NCBI RefSeq assembly: GCF_000513935.1
Contig: NZ_AZUY01000053.1
Coordinates: 641 to 41,384 of the forward strand
DNA: 40,744 nucleotides
Reading direction: 5' to 3'
DNA from: Mesorhizobium sp. WSM3626
GTDB taxonomy: Bacteria > Pseudomonadota > Alphaproteobacteria > Rhizobiales > Rhizobiaceae
Part shown: piece by piece, positions 31,031 to 40,442 of the stretch
Numbering within the stretch: the first letter of the stretch is position 1
Layout of the letters: each line of letters starts with the position of its first letter
Notes under the pieces: generated by a model
Database searches by the model: none
Told to the model about the DNA's origin: nothing
Seen by the model: the letters and a program-made list of their open reading frames with translations, nothing else
Program-made: the position numbers and the translations under genes

Positions 31031-31330
31031 TCATCCCGGAGAAATGGTGGCGCCGGCGCCCGAATACGTGCTGGCCACTTTGCGCGATTCATACTTCTTC
31101 TTCTTCGGAGCGTCAGCCGGGTTTGCGAACGTGATGCCACCAGGGGCGCTGACCTGAACGTCAATGAATCCCCCTTCGTCTCCGGTCCACACGTAGTGCT
31201 TGCCGCCAGGCTCTAGCGCGAAAAAAGGTCTCCGGCTTGAGCCACGGGACGGTCTTGTCGACCTTATCCCCAAACTCGAACCTGGCTTGGCCGTTCCGAA
31301 GAGGCGACCCGGCTGCCACGGAGTGTTTGG
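31031..31330 (-). pseudogene. cupin-domain protein, 5'-truncated and frameshifted at a homopolymer
   Basis: Reading leftward, frame 1 gives RNGQARFEFGDKVDKTVPWL then KPETFF. At an A6 run on the plus strand (31221-31226) the frame shifts by one base, and ALEPGGKHYVWTGDEGGFID, VQVSAPGGITFANPADAPKK and a Ser/Ala-rich tail follow to 31031. The GGKHYVW and FA-L-E-P-G pieces are the second half of a cupin barrel. Upstream, the match ends at an inverted repeat (31306-31353), where the 5' part of the gene is missing. A good terminator remains downstream. If the homopolymer is a sequencing error the truncation still stands. Confidence 0.65.
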
Positions 31331-31353
31331 AGGGACCTTACGGCAGCCGGGTC
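31306..31353. repeat. 12-bp inverted repeat at the truncated end of the cupin gene
   Basis: gacccggctgcc (31306-31317) and ggcagccgggtc (31342-31353) are perfect complements around a 24-nt loop. Its position at the break point of the cupin gene suggests a palindromic insertion or a recombination site. Confidence 0.5.
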
Positions 31354-31442
31354 ATGCCGGAGATACTCCCGGCGGGCTTATCATGGGCTTATATTAGAAA
31401 CAGTGCAAATGCCCCCTTTGGTACGTTATCTGGAATACCAAA

Positions 31443-31586
31443 CTAAGCGCGGCAAGGCGGGCCGACGTAACGGGCGAGCGCACGGCCTACAGAGACTCCC
31501 AGGCCAATGGCGAGGCTAAAGGCGGCACTGATGAGCAGCTGAACGGCGAACGCGCCGTAGCGGTCCCGCTCGCGGTATGGCGTCAT
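31443..31586 (-). CDS. small membrane protein
   Basis: From ATG 31586 the 47-aa product MTPYRERDRYGAFAVQLLIS then AAFSLAIGLGVSVGRALARY has a charged N-terminus and one transmembrane helix. A longer frame to 31664 has poor N-terminal sequence. No strong ribosome-binding site. Confidence 0.4.
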   Translation of the reverse strand: MTPYRERDRYGAFAVQLLISAAFSLAIGLGVSVGRALARYVGPPCRA

Positions 31587-31737
31587 CGCATCAGTTGAAC
31601 GTAAGATCCGCGAGCGAGAAACCCCAAATCCTCTAGCCTCGCAAAGTTTAGTCCTGATCCCCATCAGGACCTAGGTGGAGAGTACCGGCGATCTCTTCGC
31701 AAGACCGGTGCAAGCGTCTGGTGCCGAAATGCCACAT

Positions 31738-31762
31738 GGAACATCATAGTTCTTTATCGGTT
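31738..31762 (+). promoter_or_regulatory. RpoE2/EcfG-like promoter upstream of the 31799 gene
   Basis: GGAAC at 31738-31742, 18-nt spacer, TT at 31761-31762, 36 nt before the GTG at 31799. Confidence 0.35.
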
Positions 31763-31798
31763 CTATCTTGGTGGATTTCGCAAGGTAGAGGGCCGACC

Positions 31799-31924
31799 GT
31801 GTCAGCGTTTGAATTCGTCTATTTTTCTGGTTTGACGGCCAGTGATCTCTTAGGCGGCGTCGTCTCGTTGTTGGCGTGCTGTGTGCTCTACAACGTTATC
31901 GCAGAGGATCGTCCGAACCGGTAA
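31799..31924 (+). CDS. 41-aa small membrane peptide
   Basis: A GTG at 31799 with an agaggg site upstream starts MSAFEFVYFSGLTASDLLGG, which continues into a hydrophobic helix (VVSLLACCVLYNVIAEDRPN). An EcfG-like promoter lies upstream. A longer frame from 31721 contains poor sequence. Function unknown. Confidence 0.5.
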   Translation: MSAFEFVYFSGLTASDLLGGVVSLLACCVLYNVIAEDRPNR

Positions 31925-32039
31925 ATGCGGGAGCCGAACGCTTGGCCCGCCAGCTCCCTCCGGACGGCTTTTATGCCACCATGCGGGCACCTGGTATTCT
32001 TCGGCTGGTTCGAATGGCGGCAGCTCCCGTTTTGCAGCG

Positions 32040-32394
32040 GCTTGTCCGGAATGCCTCCGGGCAGTGGCCCAGGATTACGATCCGGCAGAGCTCCGCCGAT
32101 CACACCGTGGCGCCAATTAACGCGGAGTCCATCGCCGCGCAGTGGCGCGGCGTGCACAAAACTCGACAGGGCGCCGACCCTTCCCACGAGCGAGCGCGGA
32201 CGAAGCACGCAGGTCTGGCCTGACGAAGCTGGAGAAGTGAAGATCGAGACACATATGATTGCAGGCATGGGCCACGGTACCCCATGGGGGACGGCCTCGG
32301 CACTGCTGGACATTACATGCTCGACGTAGGTATCTCTTCAACCCAGGAGAGCCGGTTCTGGGGTCTCGGCGATGCCGAAGATGCGAGAAGGTGA
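32040..32394 (+). pseudogene. PHB-depolymerase-family (LpqC-like) esterase, C-terminal remnant
   Basis: Pieces in successive frames read GQWPRITIRQSSADHTVAPI, NAESIAAQWRGVH, then KIETHMIAGMGHGTPWGTAS, then YMLDVGISSTQESRFWGLGD and a TGA at 32392-32394. They match the order of the LpqC/PHB-esterase C-terminal half (catalytic-Asp region, 'GMGHGTP' His motif, 'DVGISS...FWGL'). At least two frameshifts separate them and the N-terminal half is absent or unrecognisable. It is a clear pseudogene. Confidence 0.6.
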
Positions 32395-32647
32395 GCGAGG
32401 GTTAGGTCCGCTTCGCCAAGGTGAGCTAAGCCAGGGATTGAGACGACGCCGTCAACATTCACCTTCGGGCAGCGTCTAAGGAACCGGCGCCGGCCAAGCC
32501 TGCGGAACCTGCTTTAAATGACTTGCAAGGAGGCGCAGGCTCGAGCTGTAAGAAGATCGAGGATGCTCTGCGCGGCGCGCCTGATGCGGTAGGCGTAGCG
32601 CCCTTGCCCTCAGTGAATAGCTGAGCGAAGCCTCCCTCTTGCACAAA

Positions 32648-32672
32648 GGAACGCCTCGACTTCGTAAGCGTT
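32648..32672 (+). promoter_or_regulatory. consensus RpoE2/EcfG promoter
   Basis: GGAAC at 32648-32652, a 16-nt spacer and CGTT at 32669-32672 match the EcfG consensus exactly. The ATG at 32697 is 24 nt downstream. Confidence 0.65.
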
Positions 32673-32696
32673 GACTGCCATTCAGCGAGTGGCCGT

Positions 32697-33002
32697 ATGC
32701 ATCTTATTCAGATCCTGCTTCCCCGAGCCGACAACGGCGGCCAGCCCTTTCCGCGGGAAGATTTCGATCGGATCAAGGAGGAACTGGCGAGCCGATTTAA
32801 AGGCGTTACGGCTTATCTTCAGGCGCCTGCAGAGGGCCTGTGGCGGCAAGGCGCGGAATCTGAAAGAGACGACATCATTATCTTCGAGGTGATGACGGAG
32901 GAAATCGATCTGGCGGACTGGCACGACCGCCGCGCGGAACTCGAACGAAGATTTCGGCAGGACAAGGTTATCATCCGCTACATGCCGATGGCGCTCGTCT
33001 AG
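32697..33002 (+). CDS. conserved hypothetical protein, stress-promoter controlled
   Basis: The 101-aa product begins MHLIQILLPRADNGGQPFPR and continues with EDFDRIKEELASRFKGVTAY, an AEGLWRQGAESERDDIIIFE strand and DLADWHDRRAELERRFRQDK. This looks like a small conserved alpha/beta protein of rhizobia and bradyrhizobia. A consensus EcfG promoter lies 24 nt upstream. It is followed after 11 nt by a KTSC gene, so the two form an operon. Function unknown. Confidence 0.75.
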   Translation: MHLIQILLPRADNGGQPFPREDFDRIKEELASRFKGVTAYLQAPAEGLWRQGAESERDDIIIFEVMTEEIDLADWHDRRAELERRFRQDKVIIRYMPMALV

Positions 33003-33013
33003 GGTTCGACTCC

Positions 33014-33307
33014 ATGCCTTCGAGGTCGATCCGCAACAGCGAATACGATCCCGAGAGCGAGGTTTTCTCCGTGTGGTTCCTTGCGAGCGGCAAGCGCTAT
33101 GACTACGAGGGTGTTCCTGTGGAGATCTACACCGCATTCCGAAACGCCTTCGCGAAGGCCGATTCTTCAATGACCACCCCGGGACTGTTTTCACTATCGG
33201 CTGATCTCGGACGATTAGCGTACCCCGGTGAGGCGACGCCTTACGCTCCCGTCTTGGCGTTTGCCGCGCCCAGCAGGCTTCGATTCCGGCGAGCCTTTGT
33301 GCCGTAG
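33014..33307 (+). pseudogene. KTSC-domain protein, frameshifted
   Basis: The frame begins MPSRSIRNSEYDPESEVFSV then WFLASGKRYDYEGVPVEIYT and AFRNAFAKADSS. It is the KTSC-domain pattern until the 'AFAK' segment, where the family continues with 'GRFFN'. Exactly that continuation (GRFFNDHPGTVFTIG) is present one base away, so a single-base deletion near 33150 breaks the gene; the original frame runs on to 33307. In the family the domain is about 60-70 aa, so the functional part ended soon after. Gene or artefact, it is inactive as written. Confidence 0.65.
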
Positions 33308-33349
33308 AAAAATCGACGAGAGGACCAGCACTGCTGTCGTTGGAAAGAT

Positions 33350-33819
33350 TCAAACCAGAGGTTGGCATCCATAAGGTAGCTGGACCTCCCCACTGTGGCC
33401 AGCCGCCTGGTTCGCCACGCCGAGGCTTGACCACCCGTGCAGGGCGAAGGAGATGACGAACAGCACGGCCAGCTCTATGCCCAGCGACTAGGAATAAAAC
33501 CACAACCGGGTTCCGCCTCGGATGGATAGCCCGTAATTCATCGTCGGGCCGGTCAGGATCGCGAGATTCGGCCGAGCCGCGTTGAAACGGTATCGCGCTG
33601 AGCATCACGTAGGCCGACATTGCAGGCGTTCGATCCCAGTTGTCGAACAGCGCCGAAAGAAAATCTCCGCTGGTGAGATAGGCCAGCAGGCCGATCGCTG
33701 CAGAGCCGTGCTCTTCATTGTAGGCTGGGACGACCCGACCAGCTCATGCCCAACGCGCTAAATAGGAACAGTCCTAGCAAAGCGATCGTCAGGCCTGTGT
33801 GCCGAAAGCATGTTTTCAC
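33350..33819 (-). pseudogene. DUF6766-type membrane protein, decayed
   Basis: Reading leftward from GTG 33819: MKTCFRHTGLTIALLGLFLF then SALGMSWSG; a frameshift; AYNEEHGSAAIGLLAYLTSG, DFLSALFDNWDRTPAMSAYV and MLSAIPFQRGSAESRDPDRP. A further shift and an in-frame stop precede SLGIELAVLFVISFALHGWS and the stop at 33350-33352. Order and content match the DUF6766 pattern (a first helix, YNEEH linker, NWE-like helix, QRGSAES, a last 'SLxIxxLxLFxxSFxLH' helix). The gene is clearly inactivated. Confidence 0.65.
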
Positions 33820-34008
33820 GGCCGCTACCCAGTTTTTGCGCGGCGTGATGGCAGAAGTCTTCGCTTCGATCCAAAGCACTCGCTTGGGGAAACGAAGATG
33901 AGATCCATAAGCCTGCCACGCCGCTAAACGCAGTCACAACCAAAGCTTGCACGTCGATGGCGTAAAGGAGGTTGCCGCCTTCATCCCGAATGGGCACGAG
34001 CCAGCCGG

Positions 34009-34188
34009 TCAAAGGTCCGTACCCGGCTCGAGATCCATAAGGAGTTCGATCGCACAACGAATGGCCCCTTCCTGGGCGGCCTCGTAGCTCGGCATTCTCG
34101 ACGGCGGAACCTGCCAACTGCCATCACCGTCACGGCACTCGATGATGTAGACATCGCCGTTGCCATTGCTCGCCGCGGTAACGGCAAC
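34009..34188 (-). CDS. conserved-looking small protein without a visible start codon
   Basis: The frame ending at TGA 34011-34009 reads NFDEVAVTAASNGNGDVYII, ECRDGDGSWQVPPSRMPSYE, AAQEGAIRCAIELLMDLEPG and TDL, which is clearly protein-like (beta-rich, then a helix). Upstream it runs into the preceding gene's stop without an ATG, GTG or TTG in frame. The start is probably mutated or frameshifted; the gene may be inactive. Confidence 0.4.
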   Translation of the reverse strand, partial: VAVTAASNGNGDVYIIECRDGDGSWQVPPSRMPSYEAAQEGAIRCAIELLMDLEPGTDL

Positions 34189-34211
34189 CTCATCGAAGTT
34201 GCCGCTGCGTC

Positions 34212-34415
34212 CTAGTCCTTGGCCGCAATGCCGAAAGTGGCTGTCTGCACCAAGATAGCCCGCGCCCGATCGAGAGCCGCGTCGTCGTTGCCAGCTTCGA
34301 CACTCGCCATATCGACCGTGACGCAGTCTCCGCCTTCACCATAAAAGACAACACGCAGGATGGGCTCTCCGGTTGGCGAGGTCGCGCGCGAGACATCAGT
34401 TCGAACAATTTGCAC
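34212..34415 (-). CDS. small conserved hypothetical protein
   Basis: The GTG at 34415 has an aaggag site 7 nt upstream, a good start. The 67-aa product MQIVRTDVSRATSPTGEPIL continues RVVFYGEGGDCVTVDMASVE, then AGNDDAALDRARAILVQTAT. It is a beta-rich N-terminus followed by a helix, a pattern found in many rhizobial small proteins. It lies 33 nt downstream of catalase on the same strand and may be co-transcribed with it. Function unknown. Confidence 0.75.
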   Translation of the reverse strand: MQIVRTDVSRATSPTGEPILRVVFYGEGGDCVTVDMASVEAGNDDAALDRARAILVQTATFGIAAKD

Positions 34416-34447
34416 TGCGGAACTCCTTTTTGGATGTGTCGAGCCTG

Positions 34448-36565
<2,118 letters not shown>

Positions 36566-36608
36566 GCTAATATTTCCTGTTGGAGGAACCTGACTTCAGA
36601 ACACTCTC

Positions 36609-36633
36609 AATGCCGGCCTCACCCTTAAGTTCC
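36609..36633 (-). promoter_or_regulatory. RpoE2/EcfG-like promoter of the catalase gene
   Basis: On the minus strand GGAAC (36633-36629), 16-nt spacer and CATT (36612-36609), i.e. GGAAC-N18-TT, about 44 nt before the ATG at 36565. Catalases are typical members of the rhizobial general stress regulon. Confidence 0.5.
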
Positions 36634-36715
36634 TTGTGACAGCGGCCCAGTTCCTCTTTTGGGAAAGACTGCGCCGGAGTATTGCCCCCTTTCGAGAGCG
36701 GCCACCCCACCCTCT

Positions 36716-36740
36716 GGAACCAAGACCGCCGCGTGCAGTT
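36716..36740 (+). promoter_or_regulatory. RpoE2/EcfG-like promoter of the 36772 gene
   Basis: GGAAC at 36716-36720, 16-nt spacer, AGTT at 36737-36740 (GGAAC-N18-TT), 32 nt before the ATG. It faces away from the catalase promoter in the same 200-bp region. Confidence 0.45.
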
Positions 36741-36771
36741 TTGTCGGGGACAAAACTGAGGTGAACATTCG

Positions 36772-37326
36772 ATGGCAAGCGCCCGGGAAGACGCTGATTT
36801 AACGGCCAGGCTTGCACGCGAACACGGCGTTTGCGACGAGGCAGTGAGGGCGGTCTTTCAAGACTTGCGCCGCGGTGGCGGAACCATGGCCCACTTCAGC
36901 CATGCCGACTTCGGCGGGACGTCGCAATGGTCTTCCGGCATGACCATGGTCGGCGACATGTTCAACGACAGCCTTGAAGCAAAGCTCAATGCAATTGCGG
37001 GTGAACTGTCGAGGCACCTGCGAGCACCCCCTCAGGAGCGGGCTGATGATCGCGCCGTCAGCTATCGCTCCGGGGCCACTCGTCACGCCGGGTCATGGTG
37101 GCTCCAGGAGCTTGGTGATCCTTCATCTGACGGATCTCAGAATGATCTGCGCTTCGCGGTGTTTCCCCTAAAACGTCCCCGGTCATCGAAGACCACGACA
37201 TACGACACGGGCGACCAACAGATTTCGGGTGTGTCTCAAGCGCGGAGCACGGATTCCACGCCCACGTTGGCAAGCCAGCACGGCGTCGTCCGCGTTTCGA
37301 GTCTCGCGCAGGCGAATAAGCTCTGA
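36772..37326 (+). CDS. SHOCT-associated conserved hypothetical protein
   Basis: The 184-aa product (MASAREDADLTARLAREHGV, CDEAVRAVFQDLRRGGGTMA, HFSHADFGGTSQWSSGMTMV, GDMFNDSLEAKLNAIAGELS) contains the 'G-x-MAxFxHxxFGGxxQWxxGxMxMVxDMFN' pattern of proteins annotated as SHOCT-domain or conserved hypothetical. The C-terminal part (WWLQELGDPSSDGSQNDLRF, TTTYDTGDQQISGVSQ) is also family-typical. Function unknown. A GGAAC-type promoter upstream and divergence from catalase suggest stress regulation. Confidence 0.75.
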   Translation: MASAREDADLTARLAREHGVCDEAVRAVFQDLRRGGGTMAHFSHADFGGTSQWSSGMTMVGDMFNDSLEAKLNAIAGELSRHLRAPPQERADDRAVSYRSGATRHAGSWWLQELGDPSSDGSQNDLRFAVFPLKRPRSSKTTTYDTGDQQISGVSQARSTDSTPTLASQHGVVRVSSLAQANKL

Positions 37327-37354
37327 GCCGGACGTTCCTAAGATTGGACTTTCG

Positions 37355-37672
37355 ATGGAAATTGTCACGATCGTCGGATATCTCGCAGCCATATGTTCGA
37401 TGACCAGCTTTACGCCGCAGGCCTGGAAAATCATCAGAACGCGCGACACTAACAGTATCTCGGCGCCGATGTACGTGCTGACTGTCTTGGGTTTTGCGCT
37501 ATGGCTGACCTTCGGCCTGATGAAAGACGAATGGCCCATCATTATCACCAATGCGGTCTGCCTCATCCTCTCTGCATTCATCCTCCTGATGACCGTGCTT
37601 CCAAGAGCCAAGAAAGAAGCCGTGGCAGAGGCTGTCGACCCGACAGGACGCGCCGGGGATACTAAGAGTTGA
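37355..37672 (+). CDS. SemiSWEET sugar transporter
   Basis: The ATG at 37355 yields 105 aa with three hydrophobic helices and the PQ-loop motif: MEIVTIVGYLAAICSMTSFT, PQAWKIIRTRDTNSISAPMY, VLTVLGFALWLTFGLMKDEW, and PIIITNAVCLILSAFILLMT. The size, the SF-P-Q helix start and the third-helix N-A-V match bacterial SemiSWEETs, which dimerise to transport small sugars across the inner membrane. It lies 28 nt after the previous gene, so co-transcription is possible. A longer frame to 37229 would overlap the upstream gene and is rejected. Confidence 0.85.
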   Translation: MEIVTIVGYLAAICSMTSFTPQAWKIIRTRDTNSISAPMYVLTVLGFALWLTFGLMKDEWPIIITNAVCLILSAFILLMTVLPRAKKEAVAEAVDPTGRAGDTKS

Positions 37673-37805
37673 TCTCCATTGGACGGACAACCGACGCAAT
37701 CTTCACTGAGGAGCCGGCACCCAACGCTGGCGCAAACTGAAGCCGCAGCTTTCCGTAGACATTTGTAGCCAGGTAGATGGACCGAGGCTAAAGGGAAACG
37801 GTTGA

Positions 37806-37909
37806 TTATGCTTCGGCCCTTGCGAGAAACTGGAGCAGTTCCTTCGCTGAGTCGTCGGCGCTTCCTCCACCATGAGGTGACCGCAATCAAGGCCCGCCCT
37901 TGGCAACAA
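37806..37909 (-). pseudogene. alpha/beta-hydrolase C-terminal remnant
   Basis: Reading leftward one frame gives LPRAGLDCGHLMVEEAP; after a one-base shift DDSAKELLQFLARAEA and a stop (TAA at 37808-37806). The 'CGH-x-x-(x)EE-A-P' motif is the catalytic-His end of haloalkane-type alpha/beta hydrolases. Nothing of the N-terminal domain remains. Confidence 0.5.
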
Positions 37910-37987
37910 GCGCGAAGCTTGCTGCGATCGCCCAGGAGATACGCAGCCATCCCTGAGCGCTTCGCCAACAGGGTCCCAACCGTACCC

Positions 37988-38172
37988 CCTTCGAGACGGC
38001 GGAACGCCATGGGCGGAAGAGCAGTCCCTGACGCAGGGCGCGGTGAGCCATCAGGTGAAGGCGCTCGAGGTCGATTGGGTATCAGGCTGTTCGATCGCGA
38101 CGTCAAAAGCTAAGCATCACACGGGGCCGGGCTCCCCTATGGAGGTGGTGCGCGATGCCTTCGACTGTATGG
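37988..38172 (+). pseudogene. truncated LysR gene copy
   Basis: This DNA is highly similar to the 28434-28633 segment of the LysR gene (ccttcgag...ggcgcggtgagccatcagg...ggcatcagg/ggtatcagg...gaggtggtgcgcgatgcctt), with a deletion of about 22 bp near its start and several small indels that break the frame. It corresponds to the HTH region only. A 16-bp match to LysR 3'-flanking DNA (29385-29400) follows at 38170-38185. Confidence 0.75.
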
Positions 38173-38337
38173 CGCAAACCTGCTGGGCTGTGACCGAGAA
38201 CGGGCCGGTGAACGAACCCGCTGCGCGGGATGGGCGCGTGGGGTGAGGTAGAGATCACGAGCTGGACGTCGCGCTCGCATTGAGGGTGGTTCGGCAGCGG
38301 CAGAGCATCACGGGCTTCTTCAACAAGGAGCCTGACC

Positions 38338-39246
38338 ATGCCCTATCCTGTTCTTGATGCACCTATCAGTCCACTTCGTCAGCGGCTGATCGACGACATG
38401 AACATGCGGCGTTTCTCAGGGGAGACGCAGCGCAACTATCTCCGCGACATCGGACGCCTGGCGACGTTCCTCGGGCGTTCACCAGACACGGCGACCACCG
38501 ACGACCTGCGCCGGTTCCAGATCGAGCAACAGGACGACGGTGTTCCCGTGCCGACGATGAACAGCATCGTGTCGGCGCTGCGCTTCTTCTTCACGCATAC
38601 GGCCGATCGTCCCGACCTGGCGCGCAAGCTCGTTCGTCTGGCGCACCCGCGCAAGCTGCCGGTGGTCCTCAGCCGCGACGAGGTTGCCCGGCTGCTCAAC
38701 GCCACCACCTGTCTCAAGCACCAGGCCGCATTGTCTGTCGCCTATGGCGCCGGCCTGCGCGTCGCCGAGGTGTCGATGCTGAAGGTCGCCGACGTCGACA
38801 GCGAGCGCATGCTGCTGCGCGTCGAGCGTGGCAAGGGCGGGCGCTATCGCAACGCCATGCTGTCGCAAGACCTGCTCTTGTTGCTGCGCCAGTGGTGGAA
38901 GGTCGGACGCCAGCAGGGGGTGATGCATCGCGACGGCTGGCTGTTCCCGGGGCAGCATGCGATGAAGCCGATCAGCACCCGCCAGTTCTATCGCGTGGTC
39001 GTCGAGGCAGCGCAGGCGGCCGACATCGCCAAGCGGGTCGGGCCGCACACGCTGCGCCACAGCTTCGCCACCCACCTGCTGGAGGACGGCACCGACATCC
39101 GGATCATCCAGGTCCTGCTCGGGCACGCCAAGCTAAATAGCACCGCCTTCTACACCAAGGTTGCAACCCGCACGGTGCGCACCGTCACGAGCCCGCTCGA
39201 CAAGCTTGGCCTCTTCAAGCCGGAAGAGATCTCGCCCGACGGCTGA
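38338..39246 (+). CDS. tyrosine recombinase of an IS91-type element
   Basis: The 302-aa product has an N-terminal SAM-like domain (about 1-110) and the catalytic domain with the tyrosine-recombinase residues Arg141 (GAGLRVAEV), Lys166 (RGKGGRY), His237-x-x-Arg240 (PHTLRHSFATHLLEDG), His263 (LLGHAKLNST) and Tyr272 (FYTKVA). It is encoded 2 nt before the HUH transposase and belongs with it; such pairs occur in a subgroup of IS91-like elements. The start ATG has a caaggag site upstream. The enzyme is complete and probably functional. Confidence 0.92.
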   Translation: MPYPVLDAPISPLRQRLIDDMNMRRFSGETQRNYLRDIGRLATFLGRSPDTATTDDLRRFQIEQQDDGVPVPTMNSIVSALRFFFTHTADRPDLARKLVRLAHPRKLPVVLSRDEVARLLNATTCLKHQAALSVAYGAGLRVAEVSMLKVADVDSERMLLRVERGKGGRYRNAMLSQDLLLLLRQWWKVGRQQGVMHRDGWLFPGQHAMKPISTRQFYRVVVEAAQAADIAKRVGPHTLRHSFATHLLEDGTDIRIIQVLLGHAKLNSTAFYTKVATRTVRTVTSPLDKLGLFKPEEISPDG

Positions 39247-39248
39247 GC

Positions 39249-40442
39249 GTGCGCGCCTCGATCGAGGTTGCCGACATCTTCCGCACTGCCGGACCCGCCT
39301 TCCGGGCCGCCCATGCAGGGCATCTGACACTGCAGCAGCTCAAGGTCATGTCGGCGATCGAGCACTGCCGCACCGCCGCCCTCGGCGGTCACGTCGAGGC
39401 CTGCGAGGACTGCGGCCAATGGCGGATCGCCTACAACTCCTGCCGCAACCGGCACTGCCCGAAGTGCCAGGGCGCGGCCGCACGGACATGGCTCGCCGAG
39501 CGCGAAGCCGACCTGCTGCCAGTCGGCTACTTCCATGTCGTGTTCACGCTGCCCGCCGAGGTCGCCGCCATCGCCTTCCACAACAAGGCGGCGGTCTACG
39601 ACCTGCTGTTCAAGGCGGCATCGGAGACGATGCTGACCATCGCGGCGGATCCGAAGCATCTCGGCGCGCGCATCGGCATCACCGCAGTGCTCCATACCTG
39701 GGGCTCGGCGATGACCCACCACCCGCATGTCCACATGATCGTGCCGGGCGGCGGCATCGCGCCGGACGGCAGCCGGTGGATATCGTCGCGTCCGGCCTTC
39801 CTGCTGCCGGTACGCGTGCTCGGCAAGCTGTTCCGCCGCCTGTTCCTCTCCCGGGTGATCGCGCTGCACGACGCTGGCCGGCTCGCCTTCTTCGGCGCAA
39901 TTGCTCATCTCGCGCAACGGCGGGCATTCCTGCGCCACCTGTCGCCGGTCCGGAAGAAGCGCTGGGTGGTCTACGCCAAGCCGCCCTTCGCCGGCCCGGA
40001 AGCGGTGCTCGCCTACCTGTCGCGCTACACCCACCGGGTCGCGATCTCGAACAGCCGCCTCATCCGCCTCGACGAGAGCGGCGTCACCTTCCGCTACAAG
40101 GACTATCGTCGCCCTGGCGCCGACCGGCAGCAGCTCATGACGCTCACGACCGACGAGTTCATCCGCCGCTTCCTGCTCCACGTCTTGCCACGTGGCTTCC
40201 ATCGCATCCGGCACTATGGCCTGCTCGCCGGCTCCGCCCGCAAGGCCAGCATCGCACGCGCCCGCGAACTGCTGAACGTCGCTGCGCCGCCCGAGACCGA
40301 CACCTCGGAAGAGCCGGCTGACTTCCATCCGTCCTGCCCCTGCTGCGGCGGACGCATGATCGTGATCGAGGTGTTCGAACGATGGAGGCAGCCGCGCGGA
40401 CCGCCACACGGTTCCCCGTCGACCGGGAGCAGCACGCCATGA
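39249..40442 (+). CDS. IS91-family HUH transposase
   Basis: The 397-aa product starts at GTG 39249. It has a zinc-ribbon near the N-terminus (C-x2-C at 52 and 55, then SCRNRHCPKC with Cys at 65, 70 and 73). It has a HUH nuclease motif (HPHVHMIVPGGG, His160 and His162) and one catalytic-Tyr region (LSRYTHRVAISNSR, Tyr260), i.e. a Y1-type transposase. Such enzymes move DNA by rolling-circle transposition, from an origin end to a terminus end, without inverted terminal repeats. The gene is full length. Its 3' end lies well inside the window's edge, but the element's end is not resolved. Confidence 0.93.
   Translation: MRASIEVADIFRTAGPAFRAAHAGHLTLQQLKVMSAIEHCRTAALGGHVEACEDCGQWRIAYNSCRNRHCPKCQGAAARTWLAEREADLLPVGYFHVVFTLPAEVAAIAFHNKAAVYDLLFKAASETMLTIAADPKHLGARIGITAVLHTWGSAMTHHPHVHMIVPGGGIAPDGSRWISSRPAFLLPVRVLGKLFRRLFLSRVIALHDAGRLAFFGAIAHLAQRRAFLRHLSPVRKKRWVVYAKPPFAGPEAVLAYLSRYTHRVAISNSRLIRLDESGVTFRYKDYRRPGADRQQLMTLTTDEFIRRFLLHVLPRGFHRIRHYGLLAGSARKASIARARELLNVAAPPETDTSEEPADFHPSCPCCGGRMIVIEVFERWRQPRGPPHGSPSTGSSTP

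Larger units (their letters stand above)
38338..40442 (+). mobile_element. IS91-like element, recombinase plus transposase
   Basis: The two genes form one tightly packed unit. The left boundary lies somewhere between the LysR remnant (ending 38172-38185) and 38337; the right end lies beyond 40442 or beyond the window. GC content and codon use are higher than in the neighbouring decayed DNA, consistent with recent arrival. No inverted terminal repeats were seen, as expected for rolling-circle elements. Confidence 0.8.

Noticed and set aside
32990..33015. ggttcgactcc, a tRNA T-loop-like string
   Set aside because: It spans the junction between two protein genes and no tRNA arms surround it.
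32682..33620. Long minus-strand frame of more than 300 codons
   Set aside because: Only its first 30-40 codons are real (the DUF6766 pseudogene); the rest lies opposite the intact 32697 and KTSC genes and has shadow-like composition.
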